NCBI RefSeq assembly: GCF_003945595.2
Contig: NW_024103696.1
Coordinates: forward strand, 1,550,001 to 1,614,000
Length of the DNA stretch: 64,000 bases
Reading direction: 5' to 3'
From: Pipra filicauda
Lineage: Eukaryota > Chordata > Aves > Passeriformes > Pipridae
Under the pieces are notes generated by a model, which saw only the letters and a program-made list of their open reading frames with translations, did no database searches and was not told the DNA's origin. Positions within the stretch are counted from its first letter, which is position 1, and every line of letters starts with the position of its first letter. Shown piece by piece: positions 34,080 to 46,000 of the stretch. Position numbers and translations under genes: made by a program.

Positions 34080-36787
34080 ATGTGTATGTACATAATTGTA
34101 AAGTCTGTATCACAAAGTCCTTTCAATTGCTGTACATCTTTTTCCACTTCTGAAATTTTTCCCGTTCTGATTCCTGGTCCTTCACATGTCTGTTTGGGGC
34201 TTTAGGGGGTTGGTTAGGTTTTTTGTTGGTTTCTTGTTTGGGTTTTCTACTTAATAGCTATGAAATAAGTGCTTATTTGGTATGAATATTAGGAATAACA
34301 GTATACTTTTAATAGAGGTCATTACTAGTCTTATTAGACATTTCAGACAAATGAAATAATGGGTCTATACAGAAATTGATTTCTATGTGTTTTTTCACCT
34401 ATAGTCTTTCTTTAATTCAGTCTTCTGTATTGAGCTTTTTGAGCTTTCAAAAAAAAACTTTTTAAAGTCTAAATATTCAGTGTATAAAAAACGGAAGAAT
34501 TGGTTCACTTCTTTAGAGGTAAGATTATTAAAAATATGTTATATCTTACTATAATTGTTGGGGGAAAAAACCAAACCCAGAACTGTAATGCTCAGCTGGC
34601 TGCTTACTTACCTTGATACCCTAATTACCTTATGGGGTGTTGTTGGTTGTCTTCTAATACTTCATGGAGATTATAAGGATATAGAATTTCTTTATGGCAC
34701 ACATGGACCTTTTACTTTGTTGTAGAATAACCCTTATACCTACCACTCAAAAACCAAAGAAGTTAAAACTCCAACTGAAAACATTTAGGAACACAGTCAC
34801 ACATATGAAGTCTGTACTTTAAGACTGAGAAGGGTATGGATAATAGACGCTGTTAATAGATTATCATTATTCAAGATCCTTTCTAATCATTCTATCTGGA
34901 GAATTTTTGGCAATTTTGTGCCAGAATTCATAAGTATTCTTCAAAGAAAATAAATGGGAACTCTAAAATTCTTCCTATTTTCATATTAGAAATATGAAAA
35001 AACTAAGTTAAAAATAGCCTGGAAGGGTAGCTTTCAAATTCTACTTGAACAAGGTAAGGTAAAAAACAAACAACAAACAGCCCTGAATCTAGGCATCTAG
35101 TGCTTCCTTTAAATTCTGAGATTACTATGTATTAAGAATTACTACAATTCCAAAAAAAAGAATCTCAGCATGTTGAATTGATGAAAGCAACACTTTAAAG
35201 TGCTTTTATTTATCATATATCTCATTGTAATTTATAAGCTAGTAAATATTGGTTCTTCTTAAGCATTTCAACAACAAAAGTATTTATATATTTTTTTCTT
35301 TCACAGCTGAAAGCAAAACAAAAGGAACACCTGACACGAATCCCTATGGTAATTACTGACTTCTAATTCCTTTTTTTTTTTTCAGTCCAGTCCTTCCATT
35401 TCACTACAGATGATATCGTTATGCCATTACTTTAATTATAATATTCAATATATTATCAAAATGAAAAGTCAGTATATTCTTCCCAAGAGCTATAACTCTG
35501 TAGATTACATGTCTGAGGTTCAGACAAATTTTTAAGCATACAACAGTGAAAGATTACCATTTGGGAATTAATGATTTACAATATATATATTTGTGGCTGA
35601 AGAGAAGGTTTTTGCTTTTTTTTTTTCTGTATTGTGTATGCACAGTTTATGTTTATGAATGAGTTTTAAACAAATATTGTTAATACACTGAAGAAAAACT
35701 GAAAAGAGATAAATTGCTCTTATTTTAGCTCTTTGGGGCTAAATACCCAAAATACAGCCTTTTAAGAGAGCAGGTTTTTTAATAGTCAGACCTTAGAAGC
35801 TGTTGATAACAGTATGAATTACACCATGGAAATATAGGCTTCTTTACCAACTCGTCTTTACTTGTTCTACTGTATTCATTTTTGTATTGTAACACTACTG
35901 AGTTAGGATTTCCGATTAGTAAAGTTCAGGGCAAAACTGGGTGCAAAACCACAAGACTACCTCTGTTAATTAGAAGGAAACATGCAGACATAACTGTGGA
36001 TCAGAAAGTATTAAAAACTATGCCTTGAGAAAACCTTTTAAGTGAATGAAAGGGAAAAAAAGTAAAACAACATAACTTTCTTTATGACTTTTCTTATTTA
36101 GATTTGGCTATTGGGACACTGATGGAGAATACATAAATAACTACATGAGTGGTACTATGAGATTCCTAAAATACCTGTGTTTAGTGAGAGAAATTAATGA
36201 CAAAGAGAGACTGAAATAGAAGTGTAGTTGTATTTTTTTATTTTTAACTGAATCTTCTGTTTTACTGCCACGCGAACTCCACTATTTGACATCTCTCTGT
36301 TGGAAACAGTACAAGCTACTCTTATTTCAATGCAGTTACTTGAGCTGAGAGGCCTCTTACCTCTGAATGCACTGAAAGTCTTTATGTAGCATATGTTCTC
36401 TGACTGAAGATGTCTTATCTGATGATTTGTTTATTACTTCTTTTAACACTTCTCAGTGCAATACCTGTCACACTTTTCATAATTAATTTAATCTGATGAC
36501 ATTTGCCAGATATAGGAAAATAACACCATATCTAGCCAGGTAAATCTTAAACACTTTTTATTTTTACTAATTTCTTTTCCTTTTCTGACTCTCATTGGGG
36601 CAACCACAGCAGAATTCATCTCACCTAACCTTAGACTTTTTACACTGATTGTTTAATCTTAGCTCCATCTAGAGACAATGAAAAGAGATAGAAATGCTTT
36701 AGAGAGTAATTTCTTTTGCCTATTCTTGTAGTTAGGGTTGCTTCTCTCTCACTGTTAAGAGGAAGATCCCTTTAAGCTACATAAATA
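34080..36787. other. unannotated AT-rich sequence
   Basis: About 2.7 kb with no recognised gene or element. Several poly(A/T) runs and short open frames only. Confidence 0.55.
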
Positions 36788-37490
36788 TGTGGTTCATCAA
36801 CCTTGGCTCGCTACCAGGCTACACCCAGCTGCTGTCTTAAAGAGGACTGGAAGAAAATAAGATGCAAAAACTTGGGATAAGGATGGGGAGATCCCTTATC
36901 AATTAATGTAATGGGCAAAGTAGATTCAAGTTTGAGAAATTAAATTAAATTTGTTGTCAATTAAAATAGATTTGGATAATGAGAAGCAAAGAACGGTATT
37001 ACCCCCCCCCTTTACTTTTCTCATGATCAACTTCACTCCTTCATTCCCAACTCCTCTACTTCCTCTCCCACCCCAAATGACACATATCAAACCACCCACA
37101 ACAGCTCCTCTCTGCCACTTCTTCATCCTCAAGCTTTTCCTTCAGTGTAGTCTGAACTCTTCGTTGTCTGCAGTCCTTCAGGAATATCTAACTTCTCTGG
37201 GGTGGGGTACTCCATGTGTATGCATATCTGCTCCACCATGGTCTTCTCCACAGGCTGCAGGTACTTCCTTCCACTCTTTCTTCTCTGACCTTGGTGTCTG
37301 CAGGGTTGTTTCTCACACTTTTTGTTCCGTCAGATGTTTTATCCCTTTCATTAAATACATTTTCCCCTGAGGTGCCCCCACCTCAGCCATGCCCTGCACT
37401 GGGTGGATTGGAGCCGGCTAGAACCATCTGTGTCCGGCACAGGGCAGACCCAGCCTCTCCTCACAGAGCCCCCCTGCAGCCCTGTACAAT
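36788..37490 (+). mobile_element. degraded solo ERVL-type LTR, plus strand
   Basis: It starts TGTGGTTCATCAACCTTGGC, comparable to the TGTGGTGGGTTGACCCTGGC start of a common songbird ERVL LTR family (from memory). An A-rich segment follows (36920-36990), then a C run, then CTGCTCCACCATGGTC and CACAGGCTGCAGGTA modules, then GACCTTGGTGTCTGCAGGG. A 3' part ends around GCAGCCCTGTACA. It is the same family as the LTR at 1735-2345 in opposite orientation. No clean target duplication. The 139- and 97-codon plus frames are LTR sequence. Confidence 0.8.
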
Positions 37491-37923
37491 GCAATATCTT
37501 GATGGTTAAAGATAGGTAACAGGAAAAATTTTCTGAGAGATAGAATACTTAAAAATGTAGAAGATGGGCTAATTTTGTGGAGGGGACTTTTAAGCACCGT
37601 GGAACTATACTTACATGTGTATAGCACATACACAGGCCCACAAGACTCTTATTCAACCCAGTTTAAAAGTTTTGGCCAATACATTTATTTTGCATGTAGC
37701 TGATTGTTCATATTCAGTTTAGATGTGTATTTCCTGTTTAAAAAATTATTATTTATTCATTTAAATATTATTTTTTCGTAAATTAATTGTCCTTGGATTG
37801 GTTTAACAGTCAGTTTCAGGAGTTCAGTACTCAGTTTCTAAGGTTCAGAACATAGACCTTAGACAAAATTTTAGTATATAGACTTGATTTATTTGGATGT
37901 CAAATGAATAACTGAATTGTTAA
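37491..37923. other. unannotated AT-rich sequence
   Basis: Spacer between the ERVL LTR and a CR1 copy. Nothing recognised. Confidence 0.55.
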
Positions 37924-38326
37924 AGATATTAGGAAGAAATTCTTTACTTTGAGGGTGATGTGGCACTCGAACAGGTTGCCCAGAGAAGTTGTAGAAGTGA
38001 TCAAGGCCAGGTTGGATGGAGCTCTGAACAATTGGGTCTAATGAAAGGTGTCCCTGCTGATGGCAGGGAGGTTAGAACTAGGTCATAATATCATACAATC
38101 AATAAAGCTGTAACAGGCCTTTAAGATCATCAAGTCTAACCATTAACCTAACACCACTGTGTTCATTGCTAAACCATATCCCCAACTGCCACAGCCACAC
38201 ACCTTTGGAACGTTTTTTTTCATAATAGCTAACCTAAACCTCCCCTATAGCAACTTGAGAACATTTTCTCTGATCTTTAAGGTCCCTTTCAACTCAAAAC
38301 ATTCTATGATTTCATGATTCTATGAT
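37924..38326 (+). mobile_element. CR1 LINE 3' end, plus strand, interrupted
   Basis: It begins ATATTAGGAAGAAATTC and contains the classic CR1 phrase GAACAGGTTGCCCAGAGAAG, then GGCAGGGAGGTTAGAACTAG. After a nested CR1 (38083-38269) it resumes with GATCTTTAAGGTCCC...CATTCTATGAT and ends in the octamer-like ATTCTATGAT repeats typical of the CR1 3' terminus. Confidence 0.92.
38083..38269 (-). mobile_element. nested CR1 LINE 3' end, minus strand
   Basis: Antisense CR1 terminus followed by CCTTTAAGATCATCAAGTC, CTAACCATTAACCTAACACC, CTAAACCTCCCCTATAGCAA and CTTGAGAACATTTTCTCT. It belongs to a CR1 subfamily different from the host copy. It splits the host exactly between its GTTAGAACTAG and GATCTTTAAGG blocks, so it inserted later. 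Confidence 0.85.
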
Positions 38327-39789
38327 CTCTACAGATTAACAAAGCTGGTGCCACTAATACAGTTTCTTCAAATGGAATGGAAAAACACACAAATTATTGT
38401 CAAAAATATAATTAATATATATTATATAGTAGTTTGACCTCTTTAGAGTTTCTGATATAAACAGAATATTAAAATTCACAGTTGGTGACTAGTACATGCA
38501 AAATTATGGTATAACCTGTTGCCTGTTAAAGACCTGCACAAAAACATGTTTATCTAACTAGTTTCTGCACATCCTCAAGAAGGATGTTTCCAGTGCAAAA
38601 ACATCTCAGAACTCAAAGTCAGCTAAAATATTTAAAATAACTTAAAAAAAAATAAAGTATCTGTGGGAAAGAAGACACTGATTAAAATATCCTCCACTTA
38701 CTGAATAAAACAAAATTTAATTATTATTAATTATTTTAAAATATTTAATTTTTTTGACTGTAGTAACCTCAGAAAATATCCCAAACTAATTCTCATGTTA
38801 GTTTCAAATCTGATTAAGAATATTTAATACCATTCTTCATTTTTGTTATGGAAGATGTCAAATAAATAACAAATTCCTTGCTTTGTTGCTAGTATATTTG
38901 CTAAGGAAGGCTGGTGATACCAACTCAAGGTATAAAAGCATTTGATATATCCCTCCGGAGTTTTTTACTCATCTCTTCTATCTTTAAAACAGTCATAGGA
39001 TTGGTTGTCTTAGGGAATGAGTAATCAGCGTCAGAGTCCTTTCTTGCTTTCCTACTAATACAAATCTTTCTTGACTAGGTTGTTACTAGATAACAATTTG
39101 ATTGAATATGCTTATTTGTTTAACTTATTTGTGATCTCAGCCTATGGCACACCCTCACCTATAAAATTGTTCCATTACTAGTACTACCAATAAAGTTGTT
39201 GTGGATTGAAAGGGTATAGATACAGAGCTGATTTTTTTTCCTCTCAGTCTCACAGGACAGTGTGGGAACCTTATGCTGCAGCTCCCCATGGTGCAAATAG
39301 AGTGTAATTATTTTCTGCAAATGACAGGAGAATGTTTCCAAGAATGTGAAAATTCACCTGTTTTAAAGTGCAGAAGGGCAGTATGTTGGAGGGAGCTCTG
39401 ACAGCAGAGGGTAGAACAATAGCATTACAAACATGTCAGACTTGAAAGGAGCTACATTAACAAGTCAATCTCAAGCAAGTAACCTCCTTTGGGAAGACTT
39501 TCTGAAAGGAGGAGTGCAGTTAGCAGTCTAGTTGTGTCACTTCTCATTATACATTTTTTTAAGCAGCCGACTTGGTCAGAAACATCCTCATTAACTTTAT
39601 TTTTCTATTTTCGGCATGCATTTATTATAGCTGATTTACTCCATTCAGCTTAATATGCCTGCTTTTAATTCATTTCTTGACTTTGCAACCAAGACAGTAG
39701 CTGAACGTTTTCTGAACGTTTGTGTGATGTGCATATCTCCTTTGTCTGGGTTGACAGCCATATTCTCTGAGAATTCCAATGAGTTAGGT
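38327..39789. other. unannotated AT-rich sequence
   Basis: No gene or element recognised. Confidence 0.55.
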
Positions 39790-39990
39790 AAGTCTTTACC
39801 TCCCTTGTCTCTCCTTAGGCCATTTTAAAATAATGGCATTATGTTGGCTGCTCTCCAGTCATCTAAGATTTCACTTGATCTATTTTGAAGAGCAGAAGTA
39901 CATAAAAATGTCTGCCAAAGCATCTTCAATTTCTGTTCTTATTTCCTTAACCCTTTTGGACCTATGCTGTTTGGTCATGGCCCAATAAAT
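39790..39990 (-). mobile_element. possible very old CR1/L3-like fragment
   Basis: The segment TTGGCTGCTCTCCAGTCATC...(about 39840-39960) resembles the antisense of CR1-group LINE coding sequence ('TTGGCTACCCTCCAGTCATCTGG'), but similarity is weak and the ends are indistinct. Confidence 0.38.
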
Positions 39991-40460
39991 TTTAGAAGCC
40001 ATTTCACCTTATAATAACCATACTGACACACTCTGTCCATATCCTAATTCCTAATCATCCATCTCCATAAATATGATTTCAGATGTAGTCAAATACCTAC
40101 TCTTATCCTTTATAAAGCCATATATAACCATTACATAGTGTATCCTCAATCCCCTTACACTCTTTCTAGGGGATAGGTTGCAATATGAAAGTTTCTTTTA
40201 ACAGTGAGCGTGTCTCCAGAGCTCAGGACTGGGCTAGAGAATTAATTTTAATTCAGATTTTCAATTAATTTTCTGTTTCTTTCCTGCTCTAGGGAGGAAG
40301 CAGCCTGCAAATGAATTACAGCTGATAGTTGTTTGCTTCTTCACAACAACTTGCTGACCCAGAGACATCGTTCTCCTTAATGACCTGCAGTCTGCAGGTT
40401 TGCAGCCTTGTCAAGGAAGCAAGAAGTACTCAATATTTCTTTGTTTCTCTGCATAGGCAT

Positions 40461-40680
40461 GTCAGAATCATCATAATTAGCTTCTGAAAGGACCTCAAGA
40501 AGTTATGTAGTCTGTCCTCTCGTGCTAGAGTAAAATTGTTTGTGTTTTCTACTCTTAATAACCTTTGGTTATGGCGATCCCATAACCACCTTGAGCAATC
40601 TGTGCAACGTTTATTTAAACTTCAGGTTTTCAACTTCACCCTAATTTTTTATATAATTCTTAGAAAAAAGATTAAAAAAT
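40461..40680 (-). mobile_element. old CR1 LINE 3' end, minus strand
   Basis: The sequence AATCATCATAATTAGCTTCT, GAAAGGACCTCAAGAAGTTA and TGTAGTCTGTCCTCTCGTGC parallels an ancient sauropsid CR1 subfamily ('...GGAAGGGACCTCAAGAGGTCATCTAGTCCAGCCC...'). Later text around 40580-40610 (AACCACCTTGAGCAATCTGT) fits the same consensus with many changes. The divergence suggests insertion before the avian radiation. Confidence 0.65.
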
Positions 40681-42099
40681 AATGTATGCTACTGCACACA
40701 TTACAGCAGTTGAAAAACCTCTTAATGTTTCTGTGTGTGAGACACTGATTATGCCTAACAAAAGTCTAGAGACAGAGCCTGGGGCTGATCCTAAACACTT
40801 ACAAGATCTATTTGATGTGATTTGTCCCACAGAAATCAAGATGACAGCTGATTATAAATATTTTATGTTGTCATCTACCAACATTTTTTAGCTGTAAAAG
40901 CTTTCAATATTGAGCAGTATGCTAATTCTGAGGTACTTTTATGAATGCAACACTGATCCTAGCTGGATCACGTGCAAGAAGTGAAACTAGAGCCTTTGAA
41001 TTTAACAGAAAAGGCTGTTACTATCTTTACTAAGTCACATTCTTATCTTTATCCAATTGAAAGAATTGTATTAGGAAATCTCTCTCTTTGTCTTCTCTTC
41101 CTTATCACTGGACAAAGCCCAAAATGATGTTGACATGACTGCTTCAACCTAATGCTAGATATTTAAAAAAAAACCCAAAGCAATAAAACTCTGTGATCCA
41201 GAAACAAGTTGATATCATATAGTGTTCCATACCAAATAATGATCCACTGTGAAATGTCAATCATGGAATCTCACACTGAGAAAAAGGTTCACTTCAGTTA
41301 ATTCCCTGAGACCACAGGCCGAGACTGAACACCTTTGCAGGTACAACAGGTCATCTGGAGAATGCTGACTCATTACTCTGCTCTAATCTTTGTGTTTATT
41401 TTTTGAAGAACTGTTATTGAGTTTCATTAGGCTCAATGAAGATTTTGACATTTAAAATTTAAAGAGTGGAATTCAAGTACTGATTGAGGGGACCTCCTTT
41501 TGAGTGTGTTGGTCATTCTGTGACCATTTAAAGATAATTTTTAATATCAGAAGAGGTACCTTGGAATTCCACACTTTCTAAAGACACTAACCATTTATAA
41601 AATCTGTCTCTGTCTCTAACATTAAAGATACTAATGGTTACTGAGCAGGCAAACCATGATGTCCCATTGTTAAGGTAGGGAGAGGAAGTTATATTGAATT
41701 ATATATACTAAAAACATGACCTAAATTCTTCTCTTTCCTTTTTTGCTGATAACAGCTGATAAAAGTATTTTTTTTGAGTTTTTACCCCACTTTTTTTACT
41801 TGTTCATGTCTTTTGCTATGTTGAGTCCTGGAGAAGAGAACTACAGTAACATGCTCTTTTGTCTTACCGTATTCCAATTGCAACTTTAGTCATGTAAGTC
41901 TGTATAACTGACCTTTATATTACATTGCATTGCAAATTGCAGCCTAAGTCATTGTTATGCTTCCCAATTATATGCTGGAAATAAGTTGTCATACTTGAAG
42001 AAAAATAATTCCAGGAAAACAGAGCCCTATCAGAACTCACAGAGTACTAGCCATATTGTCATTTGTTACGTTAAAATTTTAACAGGTGCATCTCAAAGG
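40681..42099. other. unannotated AT-rich sequence
   Basis: No gene or element recognised. A 69-codon frame at 40682-40891 has no motif. Confidence 0.5.
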
Positions 42100-43095
42100 C
42101 AAGTGTATCAGCCCAAACATACCAAGAAATTTATATGGTCATACACATCACGTGATTGCACTCAAGATAATCTGTTCCATAACCTTTCCTGGCACTGAGG
42201 TCAGGCTGAGAGGCCTATAGTTCCCCAGATCCTCCTTCTGACCCTTCTTGTAGATGGACATCATATTTGCTAACATTCAGTCCAGGACCGCTGGTAAATA
42301 TCTGGAAGTGGCTTGGAGAGCACTTCCACTAGCTCCTTCAATACCCTTGGGTTGTTCCCATCTCACCCCATAGACTTATGCATGTCTAAGTGGTGTAGGA
42401 AGTCACTGACCATTTGCGCTTGGATTATGGGGTATTCATTCTGTTCCCTATCCCTATTTTCCAGCTCAGGGGGATGCATACCTGAAGAACAACTGGTCTC
42501 ACTATCACAGACTGAGGCAAAGAAGACATTAGATACTTCTGCCTTTTCCTCACCCTTTGTAACTATGTTTCCTCCTCCGCAACCAATAAAGGATGGAGAT
42601 TCTCCTTACCCTCCTTTTGTTGCTGATGTTGCTAATAGAAACATTTTCGTTGTCTTTCACAGCAGAGCCAGATTAAGGTCTAACTGGGCTTTGTTCCTTC
42701 TAATTTTGTCCCTGGATAATGTCACGACATCCTTGTAGTCCTCCTGAGCTGCCTGGCTCTTCTTCCAAGTGTCATAAACACTTTTTTCCCCTGAATGCCA
42801 GACAAGGCTCTCTGGTCAGGCAGGTCAGTCTGTCCCACCAACTCATCTTTTTGGGATATAGCGATGGCTACTCCTGCACCTTTAAGATTTTCTTCTTGAA
42901 GAATGTCCAGCCTTCTTGGACCTTCAGGACTGCCTCCCAGATACTCTGTTGACCAGACTCCTAAACAAGCCAAAGTCTGCCCTCCAGAAGTCCAAGGTGG
43001 CAGTTCTGCTCACTCCTGACCTCACTTTGACAACTGAAAATTCTATAATTTCATTAATGGTATGCCCAAGACATCCTCTAACCATCCAAGATCAC
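42100..43095 (-). mobile_element. internal CR1 LINE fragment (between endonuclease and reverse transcriptase)
   Basis: A long run of antisense CR1 coding sequence includes CTGGCACTGAGGTCAGGCTG, TTGTAGATGGACATCATATT, CCATAGACTTATGCATGTCT, CAATAAAGGATGGAGATTCT, GACATCCTTGTAGTCCTCCT and AAGTCTGCCCTCCAGAAGTC. These lie between the endonuclease and the reverse transcriptase core in CR1 ORF2. The reading frame is broken throughout. The usual CR1 3' terminus is absent on the left, so the copy is internal only. Plus-strand frames of 70-141 codons here are artefacts. Confidence 0.87.
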
Positions 43096-46000
43096 TTAGG
43101 ACTAACTGACATGTGCTTGATTTTATAGACAGCGCTCAGTGTGCTGTTACGCTTCTTTGTTCTTTGCTGTGGTCATCAACAACACCTGTTTGGCCAAGTG
43201 CCTAGGACCTGCAAGGCTGGTAAGGAAGGGTGTAATTGGACTGGCACTCAGGAATCTTGAGACCCGTATGGAGTAGAAGAAGAAATATTTTTTATTTTTC
43301 TAGTTGGCTCACAGGAAATGAATGCATCACCCACTCAGCCATAGAGAATGGCTGTTTGCTTTATAAAATAATATAAGTTATGCTAACCACATTACCAGGG
43401 GTGGGGAGCAGGACAATACCGGTCACATATGGTATCTCCTTGGGCCCTAGGATTGATGAAACCTATTTTCTTCAGTAAGAAGGCACAAATTATAGCAAAT
43501 TACCATCCCAAACTCTTTGCCAAGAGGAATCTTATGCTTAAGGTAATGATTTCTTCTTCTTCATTTGGATCATGTTGAGGTCAATTTTATACTTTTTTTG
43601 ATAGTAAAATCTGCTTATTTTTTATTTTCTTTATTATCTTGCAATTTGTTATTATATCTGAATTTACTATGTATGTTCTGCTTCAAATATGTTGGATATT
43701 TGTTCTTTGTTGTGTTTCTTACCTCTGTAGCAGGTTTTATTTGGTTGTCAAAAATCAGACTATCAAAAGATAACATTATCTTGTCTTGGACCATTACATA
43801 TTGTGGACTGATAGTCGCTGCTCATTTCTTAATAAGAAATGATTAGTCATAGCCATACATAATATAAATAAAGATTTTACCAGTAAATTTGGCAGTGGTT
43901 AATAGTAGCTGGATGACTTCCCTATTTACAGTACACCGAGACACACAGATTATTATTACTGCTTGTAAATAATTGATTGTAAGCTAATTGATGTCATGTG
44001 GTAAAGTGATTTTTTTTTTCCCCTGAAAGAATAAACACATGATCATCTTCATAGGAATCTGAAATTCATTTGAAAACTAACTACCGAGAATTTTGTTGTA
44101 ATGGGCTGGATTAGCTGCTAGTTCTTAAAAAAAAAGAATTTTACTGTGACAAGACTTTAAAGGTTGTTGGGACGAGGTGGTAGAAAGACAAAATAAATAA
44201 TAGTAGTGGGCATTATTTCTGTCTTATTCACTTATCTCTAAAATGAACCAAATATGAGATTATGCTTTTTTGACTTATTTTAATGAGTTGATAGCATGAT
44301 TGACAGTCTATATACTTTTTTTACTATCTTTACTGAATGAGGAAATCTGACAAAATTTGTCATATAAATCATATTTAAGTCATAAAACATAACATTTACT
44401 CCTTCAAGATTTGTGTTGAAAAGACTGAAAGGATTATGTCTGAAGGAGGTCTTCAGACTTCTGCAATCTCAGCAGTTATTTAACAGTGTTGTGTACTTTA
44501 TCCTGCCTCTGACTCCTGCTAAGAAGATGTGCATTTGACTTCTTCCTATTAGACTCATGAACAGTATAGGAAAAATGTCAAATTTATGACTATAAGATTC
44601 ATTTAGTTGGGTACACAATCATTCATCTTAATTATGTCTGACACCTTCACCATTATAAAATCAGTTTCCCAGAAGAAGAGAAACTCACACTCTGTCTCCT
44701 TTAGGAATCCTTCATTGAAGGAGACTAGTTATTTCAGTCCTCTGAGGAAGCTAATAGTGTAGTCGAAGGATCATGAAAAAAAAGAATAATGGCTCGTATT
44801 CATCAAGAACAGGCAAATACTACACTGCCATGCCTGGTAACCATAACTCCTAACACTGCTTTTTTGGAGGGTAGTAGATTATAGTACATAAGATTTTGAA
44901 GCAGGAGATGTATAAACTTCTAACAAAAGGCAATTCTTTTATATCTTTTTTGCCTTCATTTAAATAAATGATAGCTTGTCACTGAACTCTGTAAGAAACT
45001 ATATTAGGTAATTTTTTTTATTTTCCATGAGGCATATTTTATTTATATTATGCAAAGGTAAAGAGATAATGAAACCACTAAAAAAGCCACTCTAAGCATC
45101 TTGATCATCTGCATATGCTAGTTGTAAACAAATTAAGATACTTTAACATATGTATGTGAAATAAAATACATTTTTACTTTGATAAAAAAGTAATGATATA
45201 AAAATAAAACCATTATTATTTGAAGGATCAGTAATGTAGAATTTTCGCATTGTATTACTTAGAGAATGAATATTTCACTATTCACAAAAGGATAAGTAAA
45301 ACTGTTAAGTCAGGTGCCATAATAGATAAGGCATTAAACATGATCTCTGTTTTTCAAATGGTCTTTTCCTCTCAAAGATAATAATACAGAAAGATGTAAG
45401 AACTTAATTTTAAAATTCCACAATTTGTGGAGGATAGAAGTTCAAATGAAAATACTCTTATATAGCTACATACATAGTATTTATAACCATTAGACTACAA
45501 AGTCTCTGTAAATGTAGCACATCCCTCAAAACTGCTTCAAAAAAACCAGCATTCAGAAGAGTACCAAGGTTAGGCTATAAAAAGGTTACCTTTATTTACT
45601 GTCCTCAATTCAGAGGAGACCATTGCTGAATCTATACCTTGCAGAGACCATCCTAAACTAAAAGAAAAATGTATCCTGCTTTTATCTTTCTCTATTTAAT
45701 ATTTCTGCAGAATGAAAACTTGACTAATTTATTCAGGAAGATAAGTGTAAATGAGAAGCAAATACTTTTGATTATTAAGAGACGGAGTGCTTCCAAAACG
45801 ACAGGAAGTTGAAGCTGAATATGCCTCAGTACCCCGTGAGTAGATTAACCATTTTTCATTCTGTCCATTATCTCTATGGTTTTTTGAGGCAAAGACCTTC
45901 TATCAATATGTAAACAAAGTAAAGTAAAATAGCTCGATTTGAGGAAAAATCTTTGTAGTAGGATTGAGAATGATGACAATGATGCAGCTAAGACAGAGGC

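Noticed and set aside
38093..38215. Initially read as a deletion/insertion within one CR1
   Set aside because: Its phrases fit the antisense 3' end of a different CR1 subfamily, so a nested insertion is the simpler explanation.
42313..42738. 141-codon plus-strand frame
   Set aside because: Antisense to CR1 coding sequence, and not a host gene.
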